From Amoeboaphelidium protococcarum (taxonomy: Eukaryota; Aphelidiomycota; Aphelidea), in contig JALECJ010000002.1 of assembly GCA_023515745.1 (NCBI GenBank), positions 214,333 through 278,332 of the forward strand: a DNA stretch of 64,000 nucleotides, in the 5' to 3' direction. How positions within the stretch are numbered: the stretch's first letter is position 1; the number at the start of each line of letters is the position of its first letter. Made by a program: the position numbers and the translations under genes. The notes beneath the pieces were generated by a model. That model made no database searches. It was not told where the DNA came from and was given only the letters and a program-made list of their open reading frames with translations. This document shows, one piece after another, positions 51,616 to 64,000 of this stretch.

Positions 51616-52961
51616 ATGGGAGGACTAATGACTAAACTCAGAAAACCAGTAAGAATATTATTGTATTATAATGTAATAATTTAATATTATTCCATGTTTA
51701 GGCTGAGGATGATTATGAAAAAATTCTGGCTGGTTTGGATGAGGATATACAGAAATTGGAAGTAAGGATATCAGAATCTAATGTAAATTAAAGGAAATTT
51801 ATGGCTGTTCTCACCACATATGGTTTAATTATATATCTCTGCTGGCTGTTGTCCTTCTTTCTATTTCAATGGCGGACACTCAAATTATAGGATGGAGTAG
51901 CACAATATGCTGTTAGTGTCTCCCCTGTTGTGCTTGCGCCGCTCGTCCTTCTCGTTAGCAGATGGATGGTCCAGGCGTATTACAGACGGTCTATCACGTT
52001 GAGAGAGCAAGAGCTGGATTCATGCAAGAAATTACAGAAATTGAAAGTGGAAGAGATGAAGAAGAAGTTGAATTATTATGTGGCCAAGAATTTGATTGAT
52101 CGTTATGAACATAATAGGAGAACTCCTATGAAAGATAATTAATCTGCATCTGCTGGTAGGCCTCGTGGTAATTCGTTTAAATCTTAATAACATCCGCAGT
52201 AGAATTAAATTCGCTCCTAACAGCCATCTTGGTAGTAGTAGTAATAGTAATTATAGTAAGGACCAGTGAGGTAGCCATCGTTTAGCTAGTAGTAATAAAA
52301 ATCTGTCAGTGGAGGAGGTCTTTAGATGTCGCCTCCTGGTATACCACCTCAGCAGTACTAATCATAGGACTAGTTGCGTCTGAATATGAGTCCACCGAAG
52401 ATTATGCCGCATCCTAGCATGGTATCTAGTTCGGAACGTACGTGGATGGATAGAATCTTGGATGTTATTATTGGCGAAGATGGTCCATAGGATAAGTTTG
52501 CGCTAATTTGTGAAAAGTGCTTTACTCACAATGGACTTGTTCCTCCTAATGAGTATAATATGGTCTAGTATACATGTGCCAAATGTGGTCATTTTAATAA
52601 TAAACGTGATAGATTTAGTATTCCATCACCGTCTCCGAAGAGAGTATCATCTCCGCCTGGTGTTGATCGTGATCTATCCAGTTCTTTAGTTTTTGGTGGT
52701 AGAAAGGGCTCCTCTTAGATGTCTAATGGTCATACCGACAGTGATAAAGATGATGTTTAGTAGATGGAGAATGACGAATCTATGTCAAAGTCTAACGAGG
52801 GGAGTGATAGTGTTGAATAGAGGCTTTTGGAGGATAACGGTTCTGATAGAGAGACAATGTCCACTTCTGCAGACTCTGGGAGGGAGAAGTTGTCAAAGAG
52901 GAAGTAATCTGGTAGAAAGAAGAGCAGTAGTGATAAAAAATCAAGTAACGATGATAAATGA
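51616..52961 (+). CDS. LNP1: Lunapark, ER three-way-junction protein
   Basis: Exons 51616-51648 and 51702-52961 give 430 residues; the 53-bp intron begins GTAAGA and ends GTTTAG. It starts MGGLMTKLRKP. Two membrane helices lie near residues 45-65 and 80-100 (TYGLIIYLCWLLSFFLF and VVLAPLVLLVSRW), followed by a Lys-rich coiled coil. The family zinc ribbon is CEKCFTHNGLVPPNEYNMVQ followed by YTCAKCGHFN. Between coiled coil and zinc ribbon lies a Gln tract spelled almost wholly with TAG and TAA. Lunapark stabilises ER tubule junctions. The acidic Ser/Asp-rich tail ends at TGA. Confidence 0.9.
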
Positions 52962-53043
52962 CTATCCGTGAGTATTAAAAATATAGTGAATATTTATAGA
53001 GAGAGAGACATCATGTATGTGGATTATCATTTTCATCAATCAA

Positions 53044-54345
53044 TCAATTGTAGTACTTGTACACTTGCATAAGAGAGTAAAAAGACAAGCCATAGACTAG
53101 TAGGCGGAGTAGTTGAGGCACAAAGTATGCTGTCATCATTCTATAGATGAACTGCGGAGATTAAATCGAAGGTGAATATCTACTTGATTCCAAGTCCCTT
53201 GAACCATGCGCCTTTTGATGCCACAATCTTGTCTAATGTGAATATGCATTAACCAAAATGGCAACAATAGACACGATTGACGCCAAAATATACAACTTGA
53301 AAATGTAAATCATCTCTGGGAGTTGACAAATGTAGACTGAATAATTAACATCATCAACATACAGGATACCAAAGGAGGGATATCTGTTTCCCTGGAGCCA
53401 GGAGAACGTACCAATGGTATATTCTGGATATTAGGAATCGCCAACTTGATGGACATGGTAGCATTAGTCATGATCATCGCCACTAAATGTCACTAGAGGC
53501 TAAACAGTCTGCAAGATCTCTCTACTTGCACTCTCCGGGATCAAGTTTTAATACTGATAGCCGCGATGTTGGTAGATACTCTTGGCGTTATGCCTAAGTT
53601 CACCACAGCTGGAGCCAGCGGGCCTATGTAACGGAACGTGCGTAAATAGGAACCTTTGAATAACTGATTACGCTTACTATTCATTTTAGGATTACCGCCT
53701 CGATTTAATCTCATGATACACTGCTTGTGCTTGTTATTATGCCACTAATGACTAACCATAAGACAGTGATATAGTGTCCAGTATAACCAACTCGATCTAT
53801 GCAGTGCCAGATTATAACCGAACAATGTCACTTGTATTTCCAAAGATTTAAACGTGTCTCGCGTAAGCTTCCTCTACTAAAGTATCGCCAAATCCAATGT
53901 CGTGATTCCCAGCCATGTAGTAGACTGGTACATGACGCGGTGTGTGAAATATCCTCTTGAATCGTCGCAGATCTCTCCAGAAATACGCTTCATACTCCTC
54001 ACCTACCCACTCTCTGCCACCGTCCATGAGATCTCCCAGAAATACAACCAAATCCGGTTTCAACTATGACATACTGGCTCGATAACTTCGCTGCATATAC
54101 ACATCGCTATAATACTTTATTATATTCAATACAAAGGAACTGGATATCTTGTACGAATACTCATCAGTGAGCTGAGGATCAGCAACTAGTTGAATAATGT
54201 ATCCATGTGGTTAAGCAATTCGTCGAACCTTTTAACTGCATGATCGCACATGAGAAGTGTAAGTCCACGACTCTCCGTACACTATTAACCCAATCCAGAG
54301 TGTGGCGAGCCAGTCCACCAAACTTCGACTCTTGATGAATCTCAT
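53044..54345 (-). CDS. CDC1: Cdc1/MPPE1-type metallophosphoesterase, membrane anchored
   Basis: Single exon, 433 residues. An N-terminal membrane helix (LATLWIGLIVYG) precedes the calcineurin-like phosphoesterase domain: LVADPQLTD, VVFLGDLMDGGREW, YYMAGNHDIGFGD, FTHVPLHRP and FSGDDHDQC, which supply the two-metal ligands. Two further hydrophobic segments occur near the C-terminus (FKLYILASIVSIVAILV and LLRLLVYGLSFYSLM). This arrangement fits yeast Cdc1/Ted1 and vertebrate MPPE1/PGAP5, which remodel the ethanolamine-phosphate of GPI anchors in the ER for cargo exit. The exact member cannot be decided. Confidence 0.85.
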
Positions 54346-54712
54346 CAGTCTTATCCTCCACACCACCATATTCTATAGCCAGTTATATGACAGGTTTGAG
54401 GAGGATTATTATTTATTCAATTGAATGAGTTTTGCACTAATAAAGAGAAAATAGAGTGAAGGCGGCGATGTAAGAGGGCATTTCAAAAGCCTCAATCGCG
54501 AATTAAATCTTAAATTGACCCATTCGATGATCAAGCTTTTTAAGTTAAATGTATTTACTCAGCTTTAAGGATATTCTGAATTATTTAATCAAAGTTTATG
54601 TAAAAGCAGACTCTTGACATTCTAAGTGTCTCAATCACGCACGCTCCTTACTTGCTTCATTTGTTGACGCGAATATGAAAATCTGCAAAATAAGCAAAGC
54701 ACTAGACATATC
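54346..54712. other. 367-bp divergent promoter
   Basis: Between the Cdc1-type gene (minus) and Dbp8 (plus). AT-rich, no gene seen. Confidence 0.4.
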
Positions 54713-56170
54713 ATGGAGAGTGGAGGCTTCAAGGTGTTCTCTGGAGTCAAAAGACAACACTAAGTATTAAAGGATGATGAAGAGCCAAAGACTTCATAAT
54801 TTAACATCTAAATTGTTGATAAGAAGAAGCAAGCAAAGTTGTTCAGTCATCCGCTGGCTAATCAAGACGCGTCCTTTAAAGATCTTGGACTCGGCCAGTT
54901 TCTGATTGATGCCTTGAATAATCTATCTATCAGGAATCCTACTCCAGTCTAATAAGGATGCATTCCTCCTCTTATTGCCGGGCTCAATGTCATCGCGTGT
55001 GCTCCTACTGGCAGTGGTAAATCGCTGGCTTTCGCTCTTCCCATCATTTAGAATTTGAGTAAAGATCCGTATGGCATTTTTGCTTTAATCCTCACACCTA
55101 CCAGAGAGTTGGCGTATTAAATTGCGGAGCAGTTCAGAGCTGTTGGTGAGTGTATAAAGTTGAGGACTAGCGTTATTGTAGGTGGTGTGGATATGCAGGA
55201 GTAGGCTATTGAACTGGCGAAGAGACCTCATGTAGTCATTGCCACTCCTGGAAGATTAGCTGATCACTTGAATTCATTAGGAAGCGGCGGTATCAATTTG
55301 AAGAAAATTAAGTTTCTTGTGATGGACGAGGCTGATAGACTGCTTGAAGATGATACATTTGCTGATGATTTGGAAATGATTATGGACAGTTTAAATGCTG
55401 CCAAGGATCGATAGACTCTTCTCTTTAGCGCCACTATCAGTAAAAGTATTGAAATGGCCAAGACTGATGAGACTTTTATATACTCTGCCGTTTAATAGCG
55501 TCATAATACTGTCGATAGAATTACCTAAAAGTATCTATTGATTCCATCTATCACGCGCGACGCCTACCTAGTGTACATCTTACAAAATATGGTCACTGAG
55601 GGAAAGAGTGCAATCGTGTTCGTCTCCAAATGTAAGACGTGTGAGATCTTGAGAATCATGCTTCATGAACTGGGCCTCAAGGTGTGCGCTCTGCATAGTA
55701 AAACTGCTTAGAAATAGCGTATCGCTTCTTTAGGTAAATTCCGATCTGGCGTATCGCAGATCCTCATTGCGACTGATGTTGGCTCCAGAGGTCTTGATAT
55801 CCCAGCTGTGAATTTTGTTATTAATTATGATGTTCCATGCTGTGCGACTGACTATGTGCATCGGATTGGTAGAACGGCGCGTGCTGGCAGATCTGGTACT
55901 TCGATTACTATCGCCTCGGAGAGAGATGTTACTCTCCTGGATAATATCGAGTAAAAGATTGGTAAGAAGATGTCTCTGATGACAGACCAGGAATGTCCCG
56001 AGAAGGTCGTGAATGATCTTCTGAAAGATGTATCTATCAAGCGAAAGGAGGCAATGATGCTGTTGAGTAATATCGGCTTTGGTGAGAAGGATGTCATTAA
56101 CGTGACAAAGCACCTCTCCGAACAGGACCTGTCTAAACTACTCAAGACGAAAAAGGTGAAGCTGAATTGA
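54713..56170 (+). CDS. DBP8: DEAD-box helicase Dbp8/DDX49
   Basis: Single exon, 485 residues. Motifs: [75 protein letters not shown], then [27 protein letters not shown] and [15 protein letters not shown]. The short N-terminus and the segment [20 protein letters not shown] fit Dbp8/DDX49, an 18S rRNA-processing helicase of the nucleolus. The C-terminus ends KTKKVKLN before TGA. Confidence 0.9.
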
Positions 56171-56457
56171 TATTATCGTTTGCATATCAAATAAATTTAT
56201 ATTTCAGTCAAAGATTGTTCCCAGTGTATACTTTCAGCCTTGGATTAAATGCTATTTTATTAACACACTAGCATGGTGGTGTAACACACCGGGTAATTAT
56301 AAATGCTACAACTGATGGTTACACGAGTTCCGCGTCTTTTCTTGCGACCAAAATTCTTGTTTCAGATCTGGTTTCTTTACAATAGCCGTTTCATAAACAA
56401 AAAAAACTTGAAGAGGAACAGTTGGGCACTAAAATTGAATATCTGAGTAAAGAGACA

Positions 56458-58368
<1,911 letters not shown>

Positions 58369-58450
58369 TCTATATATGTTACAAGAATACCGAAAGTACT
58401 AATATAAAACTAATACAAAATAGATACAAAACAAGATACATTATTACAAT

Positions 58451-58954
58451 TCAAATGTCGCCGGCTGATACAAGAACTGATCTAGCGATGCACTAATTAA
58501 CGACAGAGGACAGGCTTGGATTCTCAATCGCGGCGGCAACGCGTTCTTTATCATTCAGTTACTTGTTAATAGCCACCTCACTCTGATGAGTGCCTTCTCT
58601 AATATTAACAGATACCTTACAATTCCTAGCAAGAGATCGCTGTAACTTGACACGGATCGCCAATCCGATGAGAGTGGCCATTGAGCAATGCGGGATGGTT
58701 GGCGTAAAGTCAATAGATATCATGTACTTGTCGTCGCTCTCTGGCAGTCTCCTCACAACAATCTATTCCAGAGTGACGACATTTAACTACTCCAATGTGA
58801 GCGGGTGCTCAGGATCATTTATATCGCGTATAAGATCAAACACCTCCAGACTGTCAATCTAATCTTCCACATCGGGATTCATATCATCCTCGCTCTTTTA
58901 CCTAAAAGGACCTTTCACGTCATTCACCAGAGGATTAATATTCTACATGGTCAT
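58451..58954 (-). CDS. CIA2: Cytosolic iron-sulfur assembly factor CIA2 (MIP18/FAM96B)
   Basis: Single exon, 167 residues (human CIAO2B has 163). Features: INPLVNDVKGPF, EVFDLIRDINDPEHPLTLEQ, LNVVTLEQI, DFTPTIPHCSMATLIGLAI with the reactive Cys, GTHQSEVAINKQLNDKERVA and AAAIENP. It is part of the CIA targeting complex with MMS19 and CIAO1, which inserts Fe-S clusters into cytosolic and nuclear proteins, including DNA enzymes. LTO1 at 38.5 kb acts in the same pathway. A second in-frame ATG lies two codons downstream. Confidence 0.93.
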
Positions 58955-59250
58955 ATTCTTCACAAATACTATCACCAGTTATAATTAGTGATGAAAAGAA
59001 AGATAGTATTCAGTAGAGGTTGCAGTTGAGTGAGCCGATATACGAAGAGCGACGAGTAAGAAAAGAATGCAAAGTCTCCTGCAGCCGTCGAAGTGTTAAA
59101 TCTGACCATTTTTTCATCGTCGCCTCTCGGCTTGCTTTTCCGCATTCTCTTTCTTTCGGGTGTTTTGAGAACGAGATTTTCTTACTTTATCATCATCAAT
59201 AGACTGTATTTTACATCGATAGTATTTTAGAAGACTATTATAATACAAAA

Positions 59251-60114
59251 ATGGTAGACGCACCGGAGATTAAAGTGACAGAACAAGATGGACTCAAGGT
59301 CATTGTTGAGTATTCCACAAATGATAAGGGCGAGAAGATCAAGATTACGCGTAAGGTAAAGACAGTTGTGCGCAAGTAGAAAGCTAATCATGCTGTGATT
59401 GAGAGAAGATAATGGAAGAAATTTGGATAGGCCACCGGACATGGTACTTTTGATGAAGGTATTACAACGCTGGGTGAAGAAGTGACTTTGAAACTGGGAG
59501 TTCGCGCTCTGAATGAAGTCGAGCAGAAGCCAAAGCTGACTGTAGATGAATAGGTGAAGAAACTGACCACCAGTGCCATTACATGTCGTGTGTGTAAAGG
59601 AGAGCATTTCACTGCCAAGTGTCCATATAAGGACACTCTTACTCCGCTTAGCGAGACTCTGGATAAACTAGCGAGTCCGGCTGCATTTAGCTCTGATAAT
59701 GTGAGTGGCGCTGATGGAGCTGCTGTTACCAAACCGACACTCGGAGGTGGCAAGTATATTCCACCATCACAGCGGGCAAAGATGGGTATCCCACCAAGTG
59801 CATCAGCTGCCGGTTCATCATCTGGAAGATCGTCTTCTGCCTATCAGCCGCCTGGTGGAGATGGTGGAGAGTTGACAACGCTAAGAGTTTCGAATCTATC
59901 AGAGTATGCACAAGATTAGGATTTGTATAGTCTCTTCTCCAAGTTTGGTGGTATCTAGCGCGTTAAAGTCGCTCAAGACTATGAGACTAGAATGTGCAGA
60001 GGATACGCTTTTGTCACCTTTAACATTAGAAGAAGCGCTGAGCTCGCAATGGAAAAGATGGATGGATATCCATTTGATAATTTGATTCTGAAGGTGGAAT
60101 GGGCACAGAGATGA
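59251..60114 (+). CDS. TIF35: Translation initiation factor eIF3 subunit g
   Basis: Single exon, 287 residues. It starts MVDAPEIKVTEQDGLKVIVE; the middle shows KFGQATGHGTFDEGITT, the zinc knuckle CRVCKGEHFTAKCPYKD, a Ser/Gly-rich linker with the eIF3g-typical KYIPPSQRAKMG, and a C-terminal RRM (LRVSNLSEYAQDQDLYSLF, then GYAFVTF). The order eIF3i-binding part, zinc knuckle and RRM is diagnostic. It acts in scanning and in termination/readthrough control. This may be relevant in a genome with a single stop codon, though that link is speculation. Confidence 0.95.
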
Positions 60115-60273
60115 TTTCTCTACTATTTATTTTAGTAGTGATAATTCGCTTTTAAAATTGATAAGTATAAATAAAGCCATATCATCATTTCATCGCAAGA
60201 GTTGAGTTTTAAAGGAAATAGACTTTTATATAGGTTGGTACAAAACGATAATCGACTTACAAAGTTATACGGT

Positions 60274-62316
60274 TCAGAACATTTATCGATGAGACTGAGT
60301 ATTGCCATCCAAGATTGTTCCAGTAGAGGATCGACTCTTGCGGTTGTTAAACACATTCCAAAATCTCAGTGTCTCATCGCCAGCACCAGTCACTATATTA
60401 CTACCATCAGGACTACTGGATAGGTATAGCACACGATAGGAATGCCCAGTCAAGGTGGCCAGCAGTGTCATGGATGGGCACTTCCACACGACAATCTAAT
60501 TCTAACTGTATCCGTGCGTTGACACCAATTCATTACTAAATTTCGACCAGCCGAGATTACACACCTGTGAGCCAGTGTCAATACATTACATATGTTGACC
60601 AGTAGCAGTGTTCCAGAATCGAATTCGTCTATCTGCAGTCCCACCACCAGATGCTAATAATCCAGCACAGTGCGGAGACCAGGCGATAGCCTTTACGGCG
60701 GCGTTATGTTCAGCAAATTTAAGACGCGGCTATAATTCCGTATTACCATCTATTGGGCGTCTACCGGAGTCTTGCTATAGAAATCGAGCATCCCAGATCA
60801 ACAGTTTATTATCATTACCACCGCTGGCCAGAGATTAACCATCTGGAGACCACTTGAGACCGCAAACTTCCTGCTTATGACCAACCATCTTGACTTCGAA
60901 CGATGCCGATTAATCAGCAATTCTTGTATCTCTCTGCAGAATAGATCGATCTCTAGAGCCAGTGCTTATAGTTGAGCCATTCCAAGCACAAGTGCCTACT
61001 CTTGATGAATGACCACTGAGTGTTCGAAGCTTTTTCAACTACACAGTGTCCCATATTTGTACAGAGCCTCTATTGGTACCCAAAGCCAATGTCCTTCCAT
61101 CGGGCGCCCAATTAACAGACGTTACGTTGTCATAAGCACTCAAATCACACAGCTTTGCCACGTTACAGCTTTCTGCATTCCATAAATACACGCAGGTACC
61201 CAGCCCGACAGCCAAAATATTCTATGAGCCCCAGTCGAGGAGATTAAGATAGAAATCATCGGCAAGATCTGGTGCATCCAACACTTTATATGGAAGTTTG
61301 GGAATCTGAACTTTGACTGCCCGCTGCGATTTGATAGACTTTTGCAGCCGATTCAAAGTCTCTGGAGATAATGGACTCGATGTTAATCGACTCAACTGTT
61401 GTGGGCTCTGCATGACAGATGAGAAGTCGAGTCTCCTTCTAGCCTTGACTGGAGATTTCAGCGATGATAAAGCGCCTTAAAACACATGCTCCTATGATTA
61501 CTGTTGCTGATTTCTAATTTATTTTAGAGCAGAAGAAGGAGACTTGAATTGTAATATTCTTGCTTGAGATGTAGCACTACCAGAACCTCTTTATAACTGA
61601 TCGGTTCCAGTCTGATTGGTTGCCATGGAATTCTGCGTTTACATTTGACTATTATGACTACTACTACTCTAAGCGGTATCGGCAAATTAAGAGTTACGAG
61701 TACCATCATTGAGATAGCAATCGGCAGACTGTGCTCCAAACAATTCTGTGTGCAATGCCGACTAGTACAAACGATTAGCCTCCTCTTTCTACATATCAGT
61801 ATCTCCGGCGTCTGTGCTCCCTTTATCTCCATTTACTTTACTTCTACGCTTACTCGGCGAGGTAAGACTTCCGCCTTTTAATAGAAGAGCAGTAGCCAAA
61901 TCTACAGTCTAATTCCTCTCAGCTATAAATCGGTCCACAGCAGGCATACGCTTCTTACTTTTAGGAGATGATAGAGGTGATTAAATACTAGTCAATTGAT
62001 GCGGTACGGATGAAGTTCCAGTCTGTTTAGTCGGAGTCTTGGGCCGCTTCACAGGTTGACATCGAGTATGAGAGTAATTATCATCTTGTCCTTTATCAGA
62101 CTACTATTAATACTACCAATTATTTAAGCTCTTATAGCTAAGCAAATCATATTAAGACTAAGACTTCTTCATTGTTTCAATCGAATCATTATTGTTGGAC
62201 TCTTCAACGCAGGACTGATGTTGCTCAAACTAATTAACAGCGATTCTAACATCCTCTTTTGATACCGATAGTTGTGACTTTTTATAAGCATCCGAGTAAT
62301 TTAATTGTCTTTTCAT
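60274..62316 (-). CDS. APC/C activator of the Cdh1/Fizzy-related (Cdc20) family
   Basis: Single exon, 680 residues. An unusually long N-terminus of about 330 residues contains the C-box-like [12 protein letters not shown] (about residue 122; consensus DRxIP) and a Gln/Ser-rich linker. The WD40 propeller starts [20 protein letters not shown] and runs through [47 protein letters not shown] and [12 protein letters not shown] repeats to [19 protein letters not shown]. The end [10 protein letters not shown]...SHRQMF lacks the Ile-Arg tail by which Cdh1/Cdc20 bind APC3. The protein selects APC/C substrates. Cdh1 is favoured over Cdc20 by the propeller sequence, but not firmly. Confidence 0.88.
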
Positions 62317-63123
62317 ACCGCAGTCTACTAATTTAGAGATGTTTCTAACAACACCTACAGTTAATGATTGTTACAGAAACGGTCAAAGAAGAAGAATTTC
62401 TCGTCAACGTCAAGTCAATCAAAACAAAAAACAAATTAACCGTCACGGCTATCACTTTCTCCTTCCTTGGTAGTGACATGCTGTAGTATGCAGTACCTTA
62501 AAAATTCTAATTATGGGATTTCGCCTCATTATTAAATACAAGCCAAGCAAGTAAATGCAATTGGCCAAAATTTATGGGACACTTTTAATTGATCATAATT
62601 GCTGTATGGGTAGAGAATACGTTTTGCTCAAATGTTCTTCTCAGTGTACTTGAATGGGAAAGATATGGAAATCATCTGGGAATTGAGCATTGAACTTATG
62701 CGCGCCTGATCTTTTCTAGAATGCCAGCGTGTTACAGTAAGGCTACACTTCTGTACTGTTTCTCTCTGAAACGAGCGCGCCTGTTCATCGACGATGATCG
62801 TAGCTGCTGTATAACGAGAGCGAGAGCGTACGGATCCGTTGCCGAGTTGTCGTGACATGCGCGCCGCCGATCAACATCTTCATCAACAACAACGCCACAC
62901 CCAACCTGGACTCTCAAACAAACACTCACGCGGAAAGACGCCGCCGCCTCCACAATTGAATTTTCCCTCGGCTTCTCGCTTCATTTCAGCTCGAACTATA
63001 CAGAAGCCATCATCAATCAGTCGTTTTACCACACTATCATTGTAGTATTTAGTGGTGTATACCATCTTAATATTATTTATAAACTACTGTTGACTTCATA
63101 AGCAAAGATTTGATCATTGTAAT
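62317..63123. other. 807-bp divergent promoter region
   Basis: Separates the APC/C activator (minus) from the acyl-CoA synthetase (plus). 62770-62990 is markedly richer in G+C and CpG than the rest of the window. No gene recognised; open frames here have odd composition. Confidence 0.4.
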
Positions 63124-64000
63124 ATGACTTAGAAACTATTTAGTGTTGAAGTTGAAGGTCCTCAGCCTGAAGGTAAGCTTTCATCGTGTCTCTCTTTCAT
63201 GAGTTGTATAAACTCAATGTTGTAGGAGAAACCAGAGTAAGGCGCAATTGGGTGAACAAAGACAAAGGCTTGGTGGAGAGTCTTTTGCCTGACGTGAAGA
63301 CTCTGTTGGACAACTTCAAGAAGGGCATTGAGACGGCGAAGGATCGTCCGTTCTTGGGTAGAAGATCTGTGGTGGATGGCGTTGCTGGCCCGTATACTTG
63401 GGTCACGTATGGAGAAGCTTACGCGTCTGCCTAAGCTATCGGCTCGTTCCTGGTGAAGAAGGGTATTGAGGTTAAAGGAAATATTGCATTGTACTCTGTC
63501 AATCGTCCAGAGTGGGTCATCGCTGAGTAGGGGTGTTACATGTACAACTACTGCACTGTTCCACTGTATGACACGCTTGGTGCAGAGGCTATTGAGTACA
63601 TTCTGAATTAGGCAGAGTGTAAGCTAGTATTTGCCTCTGCAGATAAGATCTAGTCTTTGATTTAGTTGAAGCCCAAGCTACCTCATATGTCCACCGTTGT
63701 ATCCTTTGATACTAACGTGCCTGCAGGTGTTGTTGAAAGTGCCAAGGCGGCCGGTGTTGAGATCATTCTGTGGTCCGATGCTGAGAGTGAAGGTAGTGAG
63801 AATGTTGCAGAGTTGCGCCCACCTCAGGCTGAAGATCTTTGCACCATCTGTTACACTTCAGGTACCACTGGTCTTCCTAAGGGTGTCATGTTGTCTCATA
63901 AGAATATGGTGGCTGCTGGTATGTCATACCGCTACGCTGGATAGCACGGAGCTGGATTCAACTTTGATTACAAGGACGTTCATATTTCCTACCTGCCTCT
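63124..64000 (+). CDS. Long-chain acyl-CoA synthetase, 5' part
   Basis: Exon 63124-63172, a 53-bp intron (GTAAGC...TTGTAG), then an exon that runs off the right edge. The visible about 275 residues contain [40 protein letters not shown] and the ATP/AMP signature [20 protein letters not shown]. This is the ANL-superfamily long-chain (ACSL/LACS/FAA) type, which activates fatty acids for lipid synthesis or oxidation. The start [20 protein letters not shown] resembles ACSL proteins that lack an N-terminal membrane anchor. The C-terminal half is outside the window. Confidence 0.93.

Overview
The window is nuclear DNA of a eukaryote with a reassigned genetic code. In most genes TAA and TAG occur in frame at positions where the protein family has glutamine, and every gene ends at TGA. 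In alpha-COP, for example, the WD-repeat D-Q-T triplet is spelled once with TAG and once with TAA. Read this way, about 44 genes resolve, many of them long. Introns are 39 to 97 bp, mostly begin GTAAG-like, and 20 of the 27 that I placed end in TGTAG. Conventional reading with three stops would shatter nearly every gene here.

The gene content suggests a flagellated relative of fungi or another opisthokont-like protist. Fungus-like signs are a long cystathionine gamma-synthase with an N-terminal extension, a PG/PI-transfer-type ML protein and a pair of CsbD-like stress proteins. Other signs are a TMEM17-type ciliary transition-zone protein, a MICAL-type flavin monooxygenase and a class I myosin. 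The myosin argues against a ciliate, although ciliates share the same stop reassignment. I cannot name the lineage from the sequence alone.

Layout, approximate positions. 1-10.9 kb: two unknown genes, alpha-COP (lacking its C-terminal domain), an ML-domain lipid-binding protein, TMEM17, OST5/TMEM258, the Rok1/DDX52 helicase, a PAQR receptor and exosome CSL4. 10.9-13 kb: a decayed PIF1-like helicase. 13-24.8 kb: a large adenosine-deaminase-fold protein, the MICAL-like enzyme, an XRCC2-like RAD51 paralogue, separase and Elongator ELP5. 24.9-31.2 kb: a CHORD/CS protein (frameshifted), Dhh1/DDX6, UBC4/5 and cystathionine gamma-synthase. 31.3-32.7 kb: a 185-bp tandem repeat split by a 748-bp hAT-type non-autonomous transposon with an intact 8-bp target duplication. 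32.9-47.8 kb: RPN3, COX19, an aldo-keto reductase, a WW protein overlapping LTO1, class I myosin, a kinase without a glycine loop, an F-box-like protein, a borealin-like protein, UPF0390 and YjbQ. 47.5-51.2 kb: two CsbD genes and a decayed Gag-like element. 51.6-64 kb: lunapark, a Cdc1-type phosphoesterase, Dbp8, a DYRK kinase, CIA2, eIF3g, a Cdh1/Cdc20-type APC/C activator and the 5' part of a long-chain acyl-CoA synthetase.

The genes are mostly housekeeping: secretion, ribosome biogenesis, RNA turnover, proteasome, cell cycle and actin. They are tightly packed on both strands with many short divergent promoters. I see no operons, CRISPR arrays, tRNA genes or rRNA genes. The most unusual content is the code change with its splice signature, the repeat/transposon block, and several genes with missing domains or lesions. 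All coordinates and splice junctions were worked out by hand from the sequence.
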